Assembly (NCBI GenBank): GCA_002083525.1 | Contig: LWDM01000027.1 | Location: forward strand, 1 to 42,046 | DNA length: 42,046 nucleotides | Direction of reading: 5' to 3' | DNA from: Proteobacteria bacterium SG_bin9 | GTDB lineage: Bacteria > Pseudomonadota > Alphaproteobacteria > Rhizobiales > Xanthobacteraceae | Shown: positions 21,622-29,553 of the stretch, piece after piece | Layout of the letters: every line of letters starts with the position of its first letter | Numbering within the stretch: the first letter of the stretch is position 1 | The notes under the pieces: generated by a model | The model's database searches: none | Told to the model about the DNA's origin: nothing | The model's input: only the letters and a program-made list of their open reading frames with translations | Position numbers and translations under genes: made by a program

Positions 21622-24600
21622 TTAACGCTCGGCGCGCTTGCTGGACGAGGCCTTCGGAGCCGCTGTTTTAGCCGGCTTTGCAGCAGGACCCGTGCCGTCC
21701 CATCCGCCGGCGGGAGCGGCCGCGTTGGCAGCACCCTCGGGCTGGGTGTCCGGCACAAAGGTCTGGATCGCGAGCTTGGCGGCGGCGAGCGACTGGGCAT
21801 CGAGGCGCTTGGCCACATCGTCACGCTTGCGGCCGGAGTCGGCATCGCCCTGTGCAGCCGCGAGGCTGAACCACTTGTAGGACTCGGCGAGGTTCTGCTC
21901 CACGCCGATACCGCGGGCGTAGAGGATGCCGAGGTTGAACTGGCTGTCGGCGACGCCGTGGTCGGCCGCCTTGCGGAACCACTGCACGGCGCTCTTGTAG
22001 TTCGGGCCCTGGCCGCCGCCGTCGGCGTCGAGCACGGCGAGGTTGTGCATGGCCTTGGCATTGCCGCGCTCGGCCGCCTGCATGTAGTAGCGGCGCGCGG
22101 TCTCCGGGTTCTTCTTCACGCTGAGGCCCTTCTCGTAGAAGGTGCCGAGGCGGAACATGGCCGGCGTCACGCCGCCGAGCGCTGCGCGCTCGTACCACTT
22201 GGCGGCTTCGTCGAGGTTGGCGGCGATGCCTTTGCCTTCCGCGTAGCGCAGGCCGATTTCGTAAGCCGCTGCCGGATCGCCCTTCAGCGCGGCGTTGCGC
22301 AGCTTTTCGCTACCAATGGCGTCGGGCAGTTTGTCGGAAATCGGCGTCAGCGATGCAGTCGTGTCCTGCGTCCACACCGGAGCGGCCGGCGTTGCCGCGA
22401 CCGGAGCGGCAGCGATCCTGGTCGCCGCCTTCGGCGTGACCGAACCGGTGACCTCGGCCGGATCCGCAGCCGCGACCTGCGCGACCGGAGCCGGTACGGG
22501 AGCAGGCGCCGGAACGGCAGCCGGCTGAGCGGGCGAGGGCACGCGGATGATCTGCGGTCCCGATGACTGCAGCGCTTTGTTGAAGTCCGGCGCCGGCGTC
22601 AGCATGCTTTGACGATTGATCGGATTCGGCGACATCATGGACGGCGGCGCCGGCGTGTCCGTGCGCGGCTGTGCGTCCGGCGTCAGCTTCACCGGCGGCA
22701 TGACTTCGCTTGATTTCTCGGTCGGGATCGTCGCCTGCGGCTCGCCGCCGTCGAACATGCCCATCACCAGGCGGAAACCGCTGAGCACGATCACGACGAC
22801 GCTGACGCCGACGAGCAGCGAGCGAATCCTCGAGGCCTTGGTGACCGGCTCACCCGCTGCGGGCTGCGGATTGGCGGGCTTTGCGGCGTTGCTGAGCACG
22901 GTGATGCGGCCGGTCTTCGGCGCGCCAGACGGAGCGCTGGCGGCGGCCTGTGCGGCGCGGCGCGCGGCGGCAATGTAGGACGATGCGTTGCCGGGTTCAG
23001 CTTGCGTGCCGGGAATGTCGCTGAGCGCGTCTTCGGAGGCGGCGATCCGCTCCGACGGCGATGCGACACGGCCGGCAGTGCGTGAGCCGGGCTCGAGCGG
23101 ATGATCCGGCGGCAGGCTGGCGTCGATCGGCATGCGCGCGGTGACGGTGTCGGGACGAACGGCCGGCGCGGGTGCTGGCTCGATGATCACGTTCGCCATC
23201 GGCGAGCGCTGCGGCTGCGGCGGGGCCGCTTGCGCCATCACCGGGTTCGGCAATTCGGGGCGCGGCATCGGCGCCGTCATCGGTGCAGCCTGGGGCATCG
23301 CCATGCGCGGTGCTTCGTGCTGCGCAGGAGCGGACTGCACCTTGCGCAGATCGCCTTCGATCGAGCTCAGGCGATCAGCGACGTGGCCGAGGGCGCTGTG
23401 AACCGTTTCGAGCGAGTCCTGCGTGCGGCGATCGGTTTCCGACTGGCTGTAGCGCATGTCGGAGAGTTCGCGCTTGATCGCGTCGACAAGGCCCGTGTCC
23501 ATCGCCGGTGCGCCGATCGCGGGCTGATGCGCAAGGTTGTCGCGCTGATCGGCGAGGTGACGCAGGATATCGGCGAGCGCGTCCTCGACGCGCGCGAGGT
23601 TGTTGTTCTGCGAACCGGCGCCGTCCATCCGCTCCATCAGGTGGGCGATGCGCTGTTCGAGATGGTGCATGACGGCGGAGCTGTCGCCGCCGCCAACCTG
23701 CAGACTGTCGATCCGGTCGGACAGGGTGCGGACGGCGCTGTCGATGTGAGCGCTGCTGTCGCCGCTGCCGGCCTGGAGGTGATCGATGCGGTCGGATAGC
23801 GAACGCATGGCGCTTTCGAGATGGCTGCTGTCGTGCCCGGCGCTGCCCGCCGGCATCGGTTCGCGATTTTCAAGCGCGGTCGTGAGCATCGCGATGCGCT
23901 GTTCGAGCGCGTTCAGCGAGCCGGAATAGTCGTGCTGGCGTGCGAGCTGGTCGACGTTCGACGACAGCGAGCGGACGTCGCTCGCGAGCTGCACCAGCGC
24001 ATCGTTCGATGCGACGTTGGTGACGACGCCGCGCAGTGCGTCGATCATGCCTTCGAGCTGCTGCATCGCGCGCGGATCGCCGCTCGCATGCGCAATCGTA
24101 TCGATCTTGCCGCCGAGCGTGCGGATGGCGTCGTCGAAACCGGCAAGCTGTTCGGCCGGGGTCAGCCCGCGCAGCGCTTCGTAGATTTCACCGAGCGCGC
24201 GCTCGATGCCGGCGAGTGCCTGGCCGTCGACGCCGCTCTGGCGGCCGTCTTCGATGCGGCGGGCGAGGGTGCGGATTTCGCCTTCCAGCGATTCGATCGC
24301 CGTGCGCGGCATCGCTTCGGTGATGGTCTTGCGGATGTCGGCGAGTTCGGCGCGGAACGCCGCGAGCGATTCCTCGACGTTATGGTCGGGGCGGCGCAGC
24401 GCATCGATCTGGTTGGTGATGTTGAACAGCTGCCGTTCGAGGCCGGACAGGTCCGGCATCGGCGGGGCGATCGGCGGCGCCATCACCGGAGGCATCGCCG
24501 GCATCATGGTCGGTGCCGGACGCGGCTGTGCCGGCACGCGGCCGTCGAGCTGGCTCTGACGCGCGGCGATTTCGGCAATGGCGTCGTCGAGCGACACCGG

Positions 24601-24996
24601 CGTGATCGAGGGCGAGGGCTGATACGCCGGCTGCTGCTGCTGATAGGTCTGCTGCGGACGGGCCGGCGCCGGATCGGGTGCGCGATTGAGCCGCGCATCG
24701 AGACGTGAAATCGCATCGTTGAGCTGGCGCGCGACGCCGTCGTTGCGCGGCTGCGCCGATGGCGCGAGTCGCTCGATCTGGCGTGTGATGGAGTCGAGAC
24801 GCTGATGGATGTCAGCGACGTCGTGTGCGTCGCGTGCGGCGGGCGACATCGCCTGCGCAGGCGAGCCTTGCGAGCCGCCGAGATTTGCGTTGAGCCAGTC
24901 GTTCAGCGACATCCCGGCACGGCGTGCCGCTGCTTCTGCCCTGTCACGGACCGAAGGATCGATGCCGTCAACACTCCACGATACGCGCGAATTCAT
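21622..24996 (-). CDS. PodJ-like polarity/cell-division scaffold with coiled coil and Sel1 repeats
   Basis: A large protein of 1124 residues. The N-terminus MNSRVSWSVDGIDPSVRDRA with GMSLNDWLN is typical of PodJ-like proteins of Rhizobiales. Residues of about 60-600 are predicted coiled coil rich in Leu, Asp, Arg and Ala, including two tandem 25-residue units. A Pro/Ala-rich stretch follows, then one transmembrane helix near residues 722-742 (LLVGVSVVVIVLSGFRLVM). After a second Pro-rich stretch come Sel1 repeats at about 905-1055 (AYEIGLRYAEGKGI, AMFRLGTFYEKGL, AMHNLAVLDADGGG, SQFNLGILYARGIG). The layout implies a cytoplasmic coiled coil and periplasmic Sel1 domain. The ATG at 24996 is chosen; the open frame upstream is not family-like. 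Confidence 0.85.
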   Translation of the reverse strand: MNSRVSWSVDGIDPSVRDRAEAAARRAGMSLNDWLNANLGGSQGSPAQAMSPAARDAHDVADIHQRLDSITRQIERLAPSAQPRNDGVARQLNDAISRLDARLNRAPDPAPARPQQTYQQQQPAYQPSPSITPVSLDDAIAEIAARQSQLDGRVPAQPRPAPTMMPAMPPVMAPPIAPPMPDLSGLERQLFNITNQIDALRRPDHNVEESLAAFRAELADIRKTITEAMPRTAIESLEGEIRTLARRIEDGRQSGVDGQALAGIERALGEIYEALRGLTPAEQLAGFDDAIRTLGGKIDTIAHASGDPRAMQQLEGMIDALRGVVTNVASNDALVQLASDVRSLSSNVDQLARQHDYSGSLNALEQRIAMLTTALENREPMPAGSAGHDSSHLESAMRSLSDRIDHLQAGSGDSSAHIDSAVRTLSDRIDSLQVGGGDSSAVMHHLEQRIAHLMERMDGAGSQNNNLARVEDALADILRHLADQRDNLAHQPAIGAPAMDTGLVDAIKRELSDMRYSQSETDRRTQDSLETVHSALGHVADRLSSIEGDLRKVQSAPAQHEAPRMAMPQAAPMTAPMPRPELPNPVMAQAAPPQPQRSPMANVIIEPAPAPAVRPDTVTARMPIDASLPPDHPLEPGSRTAGRVASPSERIAASEDALSDIPGTQAEPGNASSYIAAARRAAQAAASAPSGAPKTGRITVLSNAAKPANPQPAAGEPVTKASRIRSLLVGVSVVVIVLSGFRLVMGMFDGGEPQATIPTEKSSEVMPPVKLTPDAQPRTDTPAPPSMMSPNPINRQSMLTPAPDFNKALQSSGPQIIRVPSPAQPAAVPAPAPVPAPVAQVAAADPAEVTGSVTPKAATRIAAAPVAATPAAPVWTQDTTASLTPISDKLPDAIGSEKLRNAALKGDPAAAYEIGLRYAEGKGIAANLDEAAKWYERAALGGVTPAMFRLGTFYEKGLSVKKNPETARRYYMQAAERGNAKAMHNLAVLDADGGGQGPNYKSAVQWFRKAADHGVADSQFNLGILYARGIGVEQNLAESYKWFSLAAAQGDADSGRKRDDVAKRLDAQSLAAAKLAIQTFVPDTQPEGAANAAAPAGGWDGTGPAAKPAKTAAPKASSSKRAER
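23674..23823 (-). repeat. Two tandem 75-bp coding repeats in the PodJ-like gene
   Basis: Two consecutive 75-nt units each encode 25 residues of the form H(L/I)(E/D)SA(M/V)R(S/T)LSDRID, then (H/S)LQ(A/V)G(S/G)GDSSA. The first unit is 23823-23749 and the second 23748-23674 on the minus strand. A third, decayed unit (LEQRIAHLMERMDG) follows. This points to local duplication within the coiled coil. Confidence 0.85.
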
Positions 24997-25196
24997 GCTG
25001 TGGTCCGGTGTTCGCCGACGGCGCTCCGCTCGCGCCTCCTCGCCGCCCCCCGTCCCCGCAGAATGACAAAGCAATTCCACACGGACGGCGCGCCTCTCGC
25101 ACCGACTTTTCAGGGTTACGGTAAACACCGGGTTAAGGAATGATGGCGACGGCCGTAAAGTTATCCGGCGTCACCGAAAAACGCCGGGGAACCGGC

Positions 25197-25811
25197 TCAG
25201 GTCTTGCGCTTGCGCCGGCCGCTTTCGATGGGCGTGACGGTCGCGGGAGGGCTGTTCGGCAGCACCTCGAGCGCTTCCTCACACCATTCTACCACCGCCC
25301 GTTCGTGGCGGACGCCGAGGCGCAGGTTGAGAAGCTTGCCGAGATCGGCGGGCGGCGCAGTTCCGTCGGGAAAGCGTTTTGAGATGATGCGCTCATAGCG
25401 GGCGAGCCGGTCGCGGTGATGTTCGAGGCGGGCCATCACGTCCGCACGCAGCGGTTCGATGTCGACGTTGTCGAGCGCGAACATCCGCACCAGGAGATCG
25501 TCCTTCACGGAAGCTGGACGGCTGGGCCGTGCCGCCCAGTGCCGAAGCGCCGCCTTGCCCTCATCGGTCAGCGTGTAGACGAGTTTATTGGGCTTGCCGG
25601 TCTGGACGACTTCGCGGCTCTCGACATGGCCGCGATCGCGTAACCTGTTGAGCTCACGGTAGATCTGCTGGTGGTCCGCCTTCCAGAAGAAGCCGATGGA
25701 CGCATCGAAGGTCTTGGCGAGCTCGTAGCCCGTCATCGGACTTTCAGTCAGGCAGGCGAGGATGGCGTCCCCTAAGGCCACGCGCGGACTCTCCATCTTG
25801 GGATCACGCAT
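25197..25811 (-). CDS. PadR family transcriptional regulator
   Basis: A DNA-binding repressor of 204 residues. The N-terminal winged helix is classic PadR: ALGDAILACLTESPMTGYELAKTF, then FFWKADHQQIYRELNRL and LVYTLTDEGKAAL. The C-terminal part (about 95-180) is the helical Vir_act_alpha_C-type dimerisation domain, with RLEHHRDRLARYERII and LRLGVRHERAVVEWCEEAL. Several ATGs are possible (25820, 25811, 25796) and none has a good ribosome site; I take 25811. It is divergent from the SnoaL-like gene and the beta-oxidation genes, and palindromes lie between them, so it probably controls itself and perhaps that cluster, sensing an unknown ligand. Confidence 0.9.
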   Translation of the reverse strand: MRDPKMESPRVALGDAILACLTESPMTGYELAKTFDASIGFFWKADHQQIYRELNRLRDRGHVESREVVQTGKPNKLVYTLTDEGKAALRHWAARPSRPASVKDDLLVRMFALDNVDIEPLRADVMARLEHHRDRLARYERIISKRFPDGTAPPADLGKLLNLRLGVRHERAVVEWCEEALEVLPNSPPATVTPIESGRRKRKT

Positions 25812-25820
25812 GATTGACAT

Positions 25821-25851
25821 TATGCGCAATGGCGCATATGCGTCAATATGC
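25821..25851. promoter_or_regulatory. Candidate PadR operator
   Basis: A perfect inverted repeat TATGCGC / GCGCATA with a 4-nt spacer (25821-25838) overlaps a second pair GCATA / TATGC (25834-25838 and 25847-25851). The AT-rich ATGC-based symmetry, directly before the padR start and 94 nt or more before the divergent gene, fits autoregulation by PadR. Confidence 0.6.
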
Positions 25852-25944
25852 ATACGGTAGAGTGGCACCGGGTCGCGAGCGCACTCTCATGTTGTGCGGC
25901 TGTGACCCAATGCAAGGGATAAGGCAACGACAGGACGTCCGCCG

Positions 25945-26340
25945 ATGACCATGACCGGACTCGAGCAATGGTACCAGTACATCAAGTCGCATGACCATGC
26001 GGCTTTGTGGAATCTGCTGCACCCCGACGCGGTGTTCGAGAGTCCGGTGGTGCACACGCCACAGCGCGGACGCGACATCACCTTCAAGTATCTGGCAAGC
26101 GCGGACAAAGTTCTGGGCGGTCCCACCTTCGCCTATCGCGGCGAGTGGCGCAGCCAAAACGGCGCGGTGCTGGAATTCGAAACCACCATCGACGGCATCA
26201 CCATCAACGGTGTCGACATCATCACATTCGATGACGACGGCCTCATCACGCACTTCAAGGTGATGGTGCGGCCGCTGAAGGCCATCAACCTGTTGCACCG
26301 GCTGATGGGCGAACAGCTCGCGGCCCAGAAAAGCGCATAA
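25945..26340 (+). CDS. SnoaL-like (NTF2 superfamily) protein
   Basis: A cone-shaped alpha+beta protein of 131 residues in the NTF2/SnoaL superfamily: WYQYIKSHDHAALWNLLHPD, then VFESPVVHTPQRGRD, and a C-terminal beta-sheet TINGVDIITFDDDGLITHFKVMVRP. Members may be enzymes (isomerases, hydrolases) or binding proteins. This type often precedes acyl-CoA dehydrogenase genes in alphaproteobacteria, but its reaction is not known. AGGA lies 9 nt before the first ATG; a second ATG follows two codons later. It is the first gene after the divergent PadR promoter; 132 nt without a clear terminator separate it from the acyl-CoA dehydrogenase gene. Confidence 0.85.
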   Translation: MTMTGLEQWYQYIKSHDHAALWNLLHPDAVFESPVVHTPQRGRDITFKYLASADKVLGGPTFAYRGEWRSQNGAVLEFETTIDGITINGVDIITFDDDGLITHFKVMVRPLKAINLLHRLMGEQLAAQKSA

Positions 26341-26472
26341 CACAAGGATTTTTGCGGCGGCGGCTGTCGTGCGGTTCCGGAAGGGGATAAGGTCCGCCAC
26401 TGGAATGGTTCGACTGCTGCGTCCGAAGAAGCTTCCCACAAATCGAGACGGTTATCAGCGGAGACAATCACG

Positions 26473-28260
26473 ATGCCGAGCTACAAGGCCCCGGTCGAAG
26501 ACGTCAAATTCCTGCTCAACGACGTTTTCCATTTCGACCGCTACAACAATCTTCCGGGTTTTGCCGATGCCGCGCAGGACGTGCGCGAAGCCATTCTCGA
26601 CGAAGCCGCGAAATTTGCCGAAGAAGTGGTTCAGCCGCTTAATCGCATCGGCGATCTCGAAGGCTGCACGCGCCACGACGACGGCCGCGTGACGACGCCG
26701 AAGGGCTTCAAGGACGCTTTCAAGCAGCTCGGCGAAGGCGGCTGGCTCGGTCTCGTCGGCCCGGCCGAATACGGCGGGCAGGGCTTGCCCGTGACGCTCG
26801 GGCAGAGTGTCGCCGAGTTCATGATGGGCGCCAACATGGCGTTCTCGATGTATTCGGGCCTGACCCAGGGCGCGATGGCGGCGCTGCTCGTGCACGGCTC
26901 CCCAGAGCAGAAGCAGAAGTTCATTCCGAACATGATCGCCGGAAAGTGGTCCGGCACCATGAATCTGACCGAGCCGCACTGCGGCACGGACCTCGGCCTG
27001 ATGCGTACCAAGGCCGTGAAGCAGGCCGACGGCAGCTACAAGATCACCGGCACCAAGATCTTCATCTCGGGCGGCGAGCAGGATCTCACCGAAAACATCG
27101 TGCACCTCGTGCTGGCGCGCATCGAAGGTGCACCGGCCGGCATCAAGGGCGTGTCGCTGTTCGTCGTGCCGAAGGTGTCGATCAACGCCGACGGTTCGCT
27201 CGGCGCGCGCAATGGCGTGTCGTGCGGCTCGATCGAGCACAAGATGGGCATTCACGGCAACTCGACCTGCGTCATGAACTTCGACAATTCGACCGGCTGG
27301 CTCGTCGGCGAAGAGAACAAGGGCATGAATGCCATGTTCGTCATGATGAACGAGGCGCGCCTCGGCGTCGGCATGCAGGGCCTCGCCCAGTCGGAAGTCG
27401 CCTACCAGAACGCGGTGGCCTACGCGAAGGATCGTCTGCAGGGCCGCTCGCTGACGGGCGCCAAGGCGCCGGAGAAGCCGGCCGATCCGATCATCGTGCA
27501 TCCGGATATCCGCCGCGCGCTGATGTCGATGCGTGCGTTCAACGAAGCGGCGCGCGCGCTGGTCGTCTGGACCTCGCTGAAGAGCGATGTCGCCCATCGC
27601 TCCGACGACGCGAAGGAGCGTCAATCCGCCGACGATCACATGGGTCTCTTGACGCCGGTGATCAAAGGCGTGCTGACCGACGTCGGTTTCGCCAACACGG
27701 TGGCCGCGCAGCAGGTGTTCGGCGGTCACGGCTACATCGCCGAGTGGGGCATGGAGCAGTTCGTGCGCGATGCGCGCATTGCCATGATTTACGAAGGCGC
27801 TAACGGTATTCAGGGCCTCGACCTCGTCGGCCGCAAGCTGCCGAAGGACGGCGGCCGCGCGGCGATGGGCTTCTTCGCCGAAGTCGCCGCCTTCGCCAAG
27901 GACAACGCCGGTGACGACATGAAGCCGTATGTGGCTCCCCTATCGACGGCACTCGGTCACCTGCAGCAGGCGACCGGTTGGCTGATGCAGAACGGGCTCG
28001 CGAAGCCCGACAATGCCGGCGCCGCCTCGACCGACTACATGCATCTATTCGGTCTGGTCGTGCTGGCCTATATGTGGGCGAAGATGGCCCGCGTGGCCAA
28101 CGACAAGATCGCGGCGGGCGACAACAGCGACTACATCAAGGCCAAGCTTGTGACCGGCCGCTTCTTCATGGAACGCATGCTGCCTGAAACCGCCACGCAC
28201 CTGGCGCGCATCCAGAGCGGCGCTGCGACCCTGATGGAACTGCCGGCGGAAGTGTTCTGA
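26473..28260 (+). CDS. Acyl-CoA dehydrogenase (long, DmdC/FadE-like type)
   Basis: An FAD enzyme that introduces the trans-2,3 double bond into an acyl-CoA, passing electrons to ETF. The 595 residues exceed the 380-400 of classical members and match the class with an added N-terminal motif and a C-terminal helical domain, which includes 3-methylmercaptopropionyl-CoA dehydrogenase (DmdC). Visible marks are MNLTEPHCGTDLG, KITGTKIFISGGEQDL, HKMGIHGNSTC, QVFGGHGYIAEWGMEQFVRDARI and the catalytic base E441 in MIYEGANGIQG. The chain-length preference cannot be read. A GGAG site lies 9 nt before the ATG. The thiolase gene follows after 70 nt. Confidence 0.93.
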   Translation: MPSYKAPVEDVKFLLNDVFHFDRYNNLPGFADAAQDVREAILDEAAKFAEEVVQPLNRIGDLEGCTRHDDGRVTTPKGFKDAFKQLGEGGWLGLVGPAEYGGQGLPVTLGQSVAEFMMGANMAFSMYSGLTQGAMAALLVHGSPEQKQKFIPNMIAGKWSGTMNLTEPHCGTDLGLMRTKAVKQADGSYKITGTKIFISGGEQDLTENIVHLVLARIEGAPAGIKGVSLFVVPKVSINADGSLGARNGVSCGSIEHKMGIHGNSTCVMNFDNSTGWLVGEENKGMNAMFVMMNEARLGVGMQGLAQSEVAYQNAVAYAKDRLQGRSLTGAKAPEKPADPIIVHPDIRRALMSMRAFNEAARALVVWTSLKSDVAHRSDDAKERQSADDHMGLLTPVIKGVLTDVGFANTVAAQQVFGGHGYIAEWGMEQFVRDARIAMIYEGANGIQGLDLVGRKLPKDGGRAAMGFFAEVAAFAKDNAGDDMKPYVAPLSTALGHLQQATGWLMQNGLAKPDNAGAASTDYMHLFGLVVLAYMWAKMARVANDKIAAGDNSDYIKAKLVTGRFFMERMLPETATHLARIQSGAATLMELPAEVF

Positions 28261-28330
28261 TTTTTGTTTCTCCCCGCACGCGGAGAGAAACCGTTCGATC
28301 GCTACAGAAAAATTCGCAACGGAGGCTCAC

Positions 28331-29539
28331 ATGCCCGAAGCCTATATCTACGATCACGTCCGCACACCGCGCGGCAAAGGCAAGTCCGACGGCTCGCTGC
28401 ACGAAGTCACGGCGCTGGCGCTCGCCACGTCGCCGCTGAAGGCGCTCAAGGCGCGCAACAATCTCAAGGAAGACATGGTCGACGACGTCGTGCTCGGCTG
28501 CGTCGATCCGGTCGGTGAAGCCGGCAGCGACATCGCGCGCTTCGCGGCACTGCAGGCCGGTTACGGCGAAGGCGTGCCGGGCGTGCAGATCAATCGCTTC
28601 TGCGCCTCGGGCCTCGATGCGGTGAACTTCGCGGCCGCGCAGGTCATGTCCGGCCAGAACCATCTCACCGTCGGCGGCGGCATCGAATCGATGAGCCGCG
28701 TCGGCATCGGCGCCTCGGGCGGCGCGTGGCCGGTCGATCCGTCGATCGCGGTGCCGGCCTACTTCATGCCGCAGGGCGTGTCGGCTGACCTGATCGCGAC
28801 CAAGTACGGTTTCTCCCGCGACGCCTGCGACGCCTACGCGGTGCAGAGCCAGCAGCGCGCGGCCAAGGCCTGGGACGAGGGCCGCTTCAAGAAGTCGATC
28901 GAGCCGGTGAAGGACATCAACGGCCTCACGATTTTGGCCAAGGACGAGCACATGCGTCCGACCACGACCATGCAGTCGCTGGCGTCGCTGCAGCCGTCGT
29001 TCACGATGATGGGCCAGATGGGCGGCTTCGAAGCCGTCGCGATCCAGTCGCATCCGGAAATCGAGGGCGTGAACTACGTCCACCACGCCGGTAACTCGTC
29101 GGGCATCGTCGACGGCGCCGCGGCCGTTCTGATCGGCAGCAAGGAAGGCGGCGAAAAGATCGGCAAGAAGCCGCGTGCGAAGATCCGCGCGTTCGCCAAC
29201 ATCGGCTCCGAGCCGGCGATGATGCTGACCGGTCCGGTCGACGTGACGAAGAAGGTGCTCGAGCGCTCGAAGATGTCGCTGAAGGACATTGACCTGTTCG
29301 AGCTGAACGAGGCGTTCGCCTCGGTGGTGCTGCGCTTCATCCAGGCGTTCAATATCGACAACGACAAGATCAACGTGAACGGCGGCGCAATCGCGCTCGG
29401 TCATCCGCTCGGCGCGACCGGCGCAATGATCCTCGGCACCGTGCTCGACGAACTCGAGCGCACCAACAAGTCGACCGCGCTCGTCACGCTGTGCATCGGC
29501 GGCGGCATGGGCACGGCCACCATCATCGAGCGCGTGTAA
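28331..29539 (+). CDS. Acetyl-CoA C-acyltransferase (thiolase, FadA-type)
   Basis: Cleaves 3-ketoacyl-CoA with CoA to acetyl-CoA and a shortened acyl-CoA. The 402 residues contain the nucleophilic cysteine C91 in INRFCASGLDAV, the histidine loop NGGAIALGHPLGATGAM and the second catalytic cysteine in TLCIGGGMGTA. The pairing with a bifunctional hydratase/dehydrogenase 14 nt downstream makes it the degradative thiolase of this operon, not a PHB-synthesis thiolase. GGAGG precedes the ATG. Confidence 0.95.
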   Translation: MPEAYIYDHVRTPRGKGKSDGSLHEVTALALATSPLKALKARNNLKEDMVDDVVLGCVDPVGEAGSDIARFAALQAGYGEGVPGVQINRFCASGLDAVNFAAAQVMSGQNHLTVGGGIESMSRVGIGASGGAWPVDPSIAVPAYFMPQGVSADLIATKYGFSRDACDAYAVQSQQRAAKAWDEGRFKKSIEPVKDINGLTILAKDEHMRPTTTMQSLASLQPSFTMMGQMGGFEAVAIQSHPEIEGVNYVHHAGNSSGIVDGAAAVLIGSKEGGEKIGKKPRAKIRAFANIGSEPAMMLTGPVDVTKKVLERSKMSLKDIDLFELNEAFASVVLRFIQAFNIDNDKINVNGGAIALGHPLGATGAMILGTVLDELERTNKSTALVTLCIGGGMGTATIIERV

Positions 29540-29553
29540 GAGGAGCGTCGATC

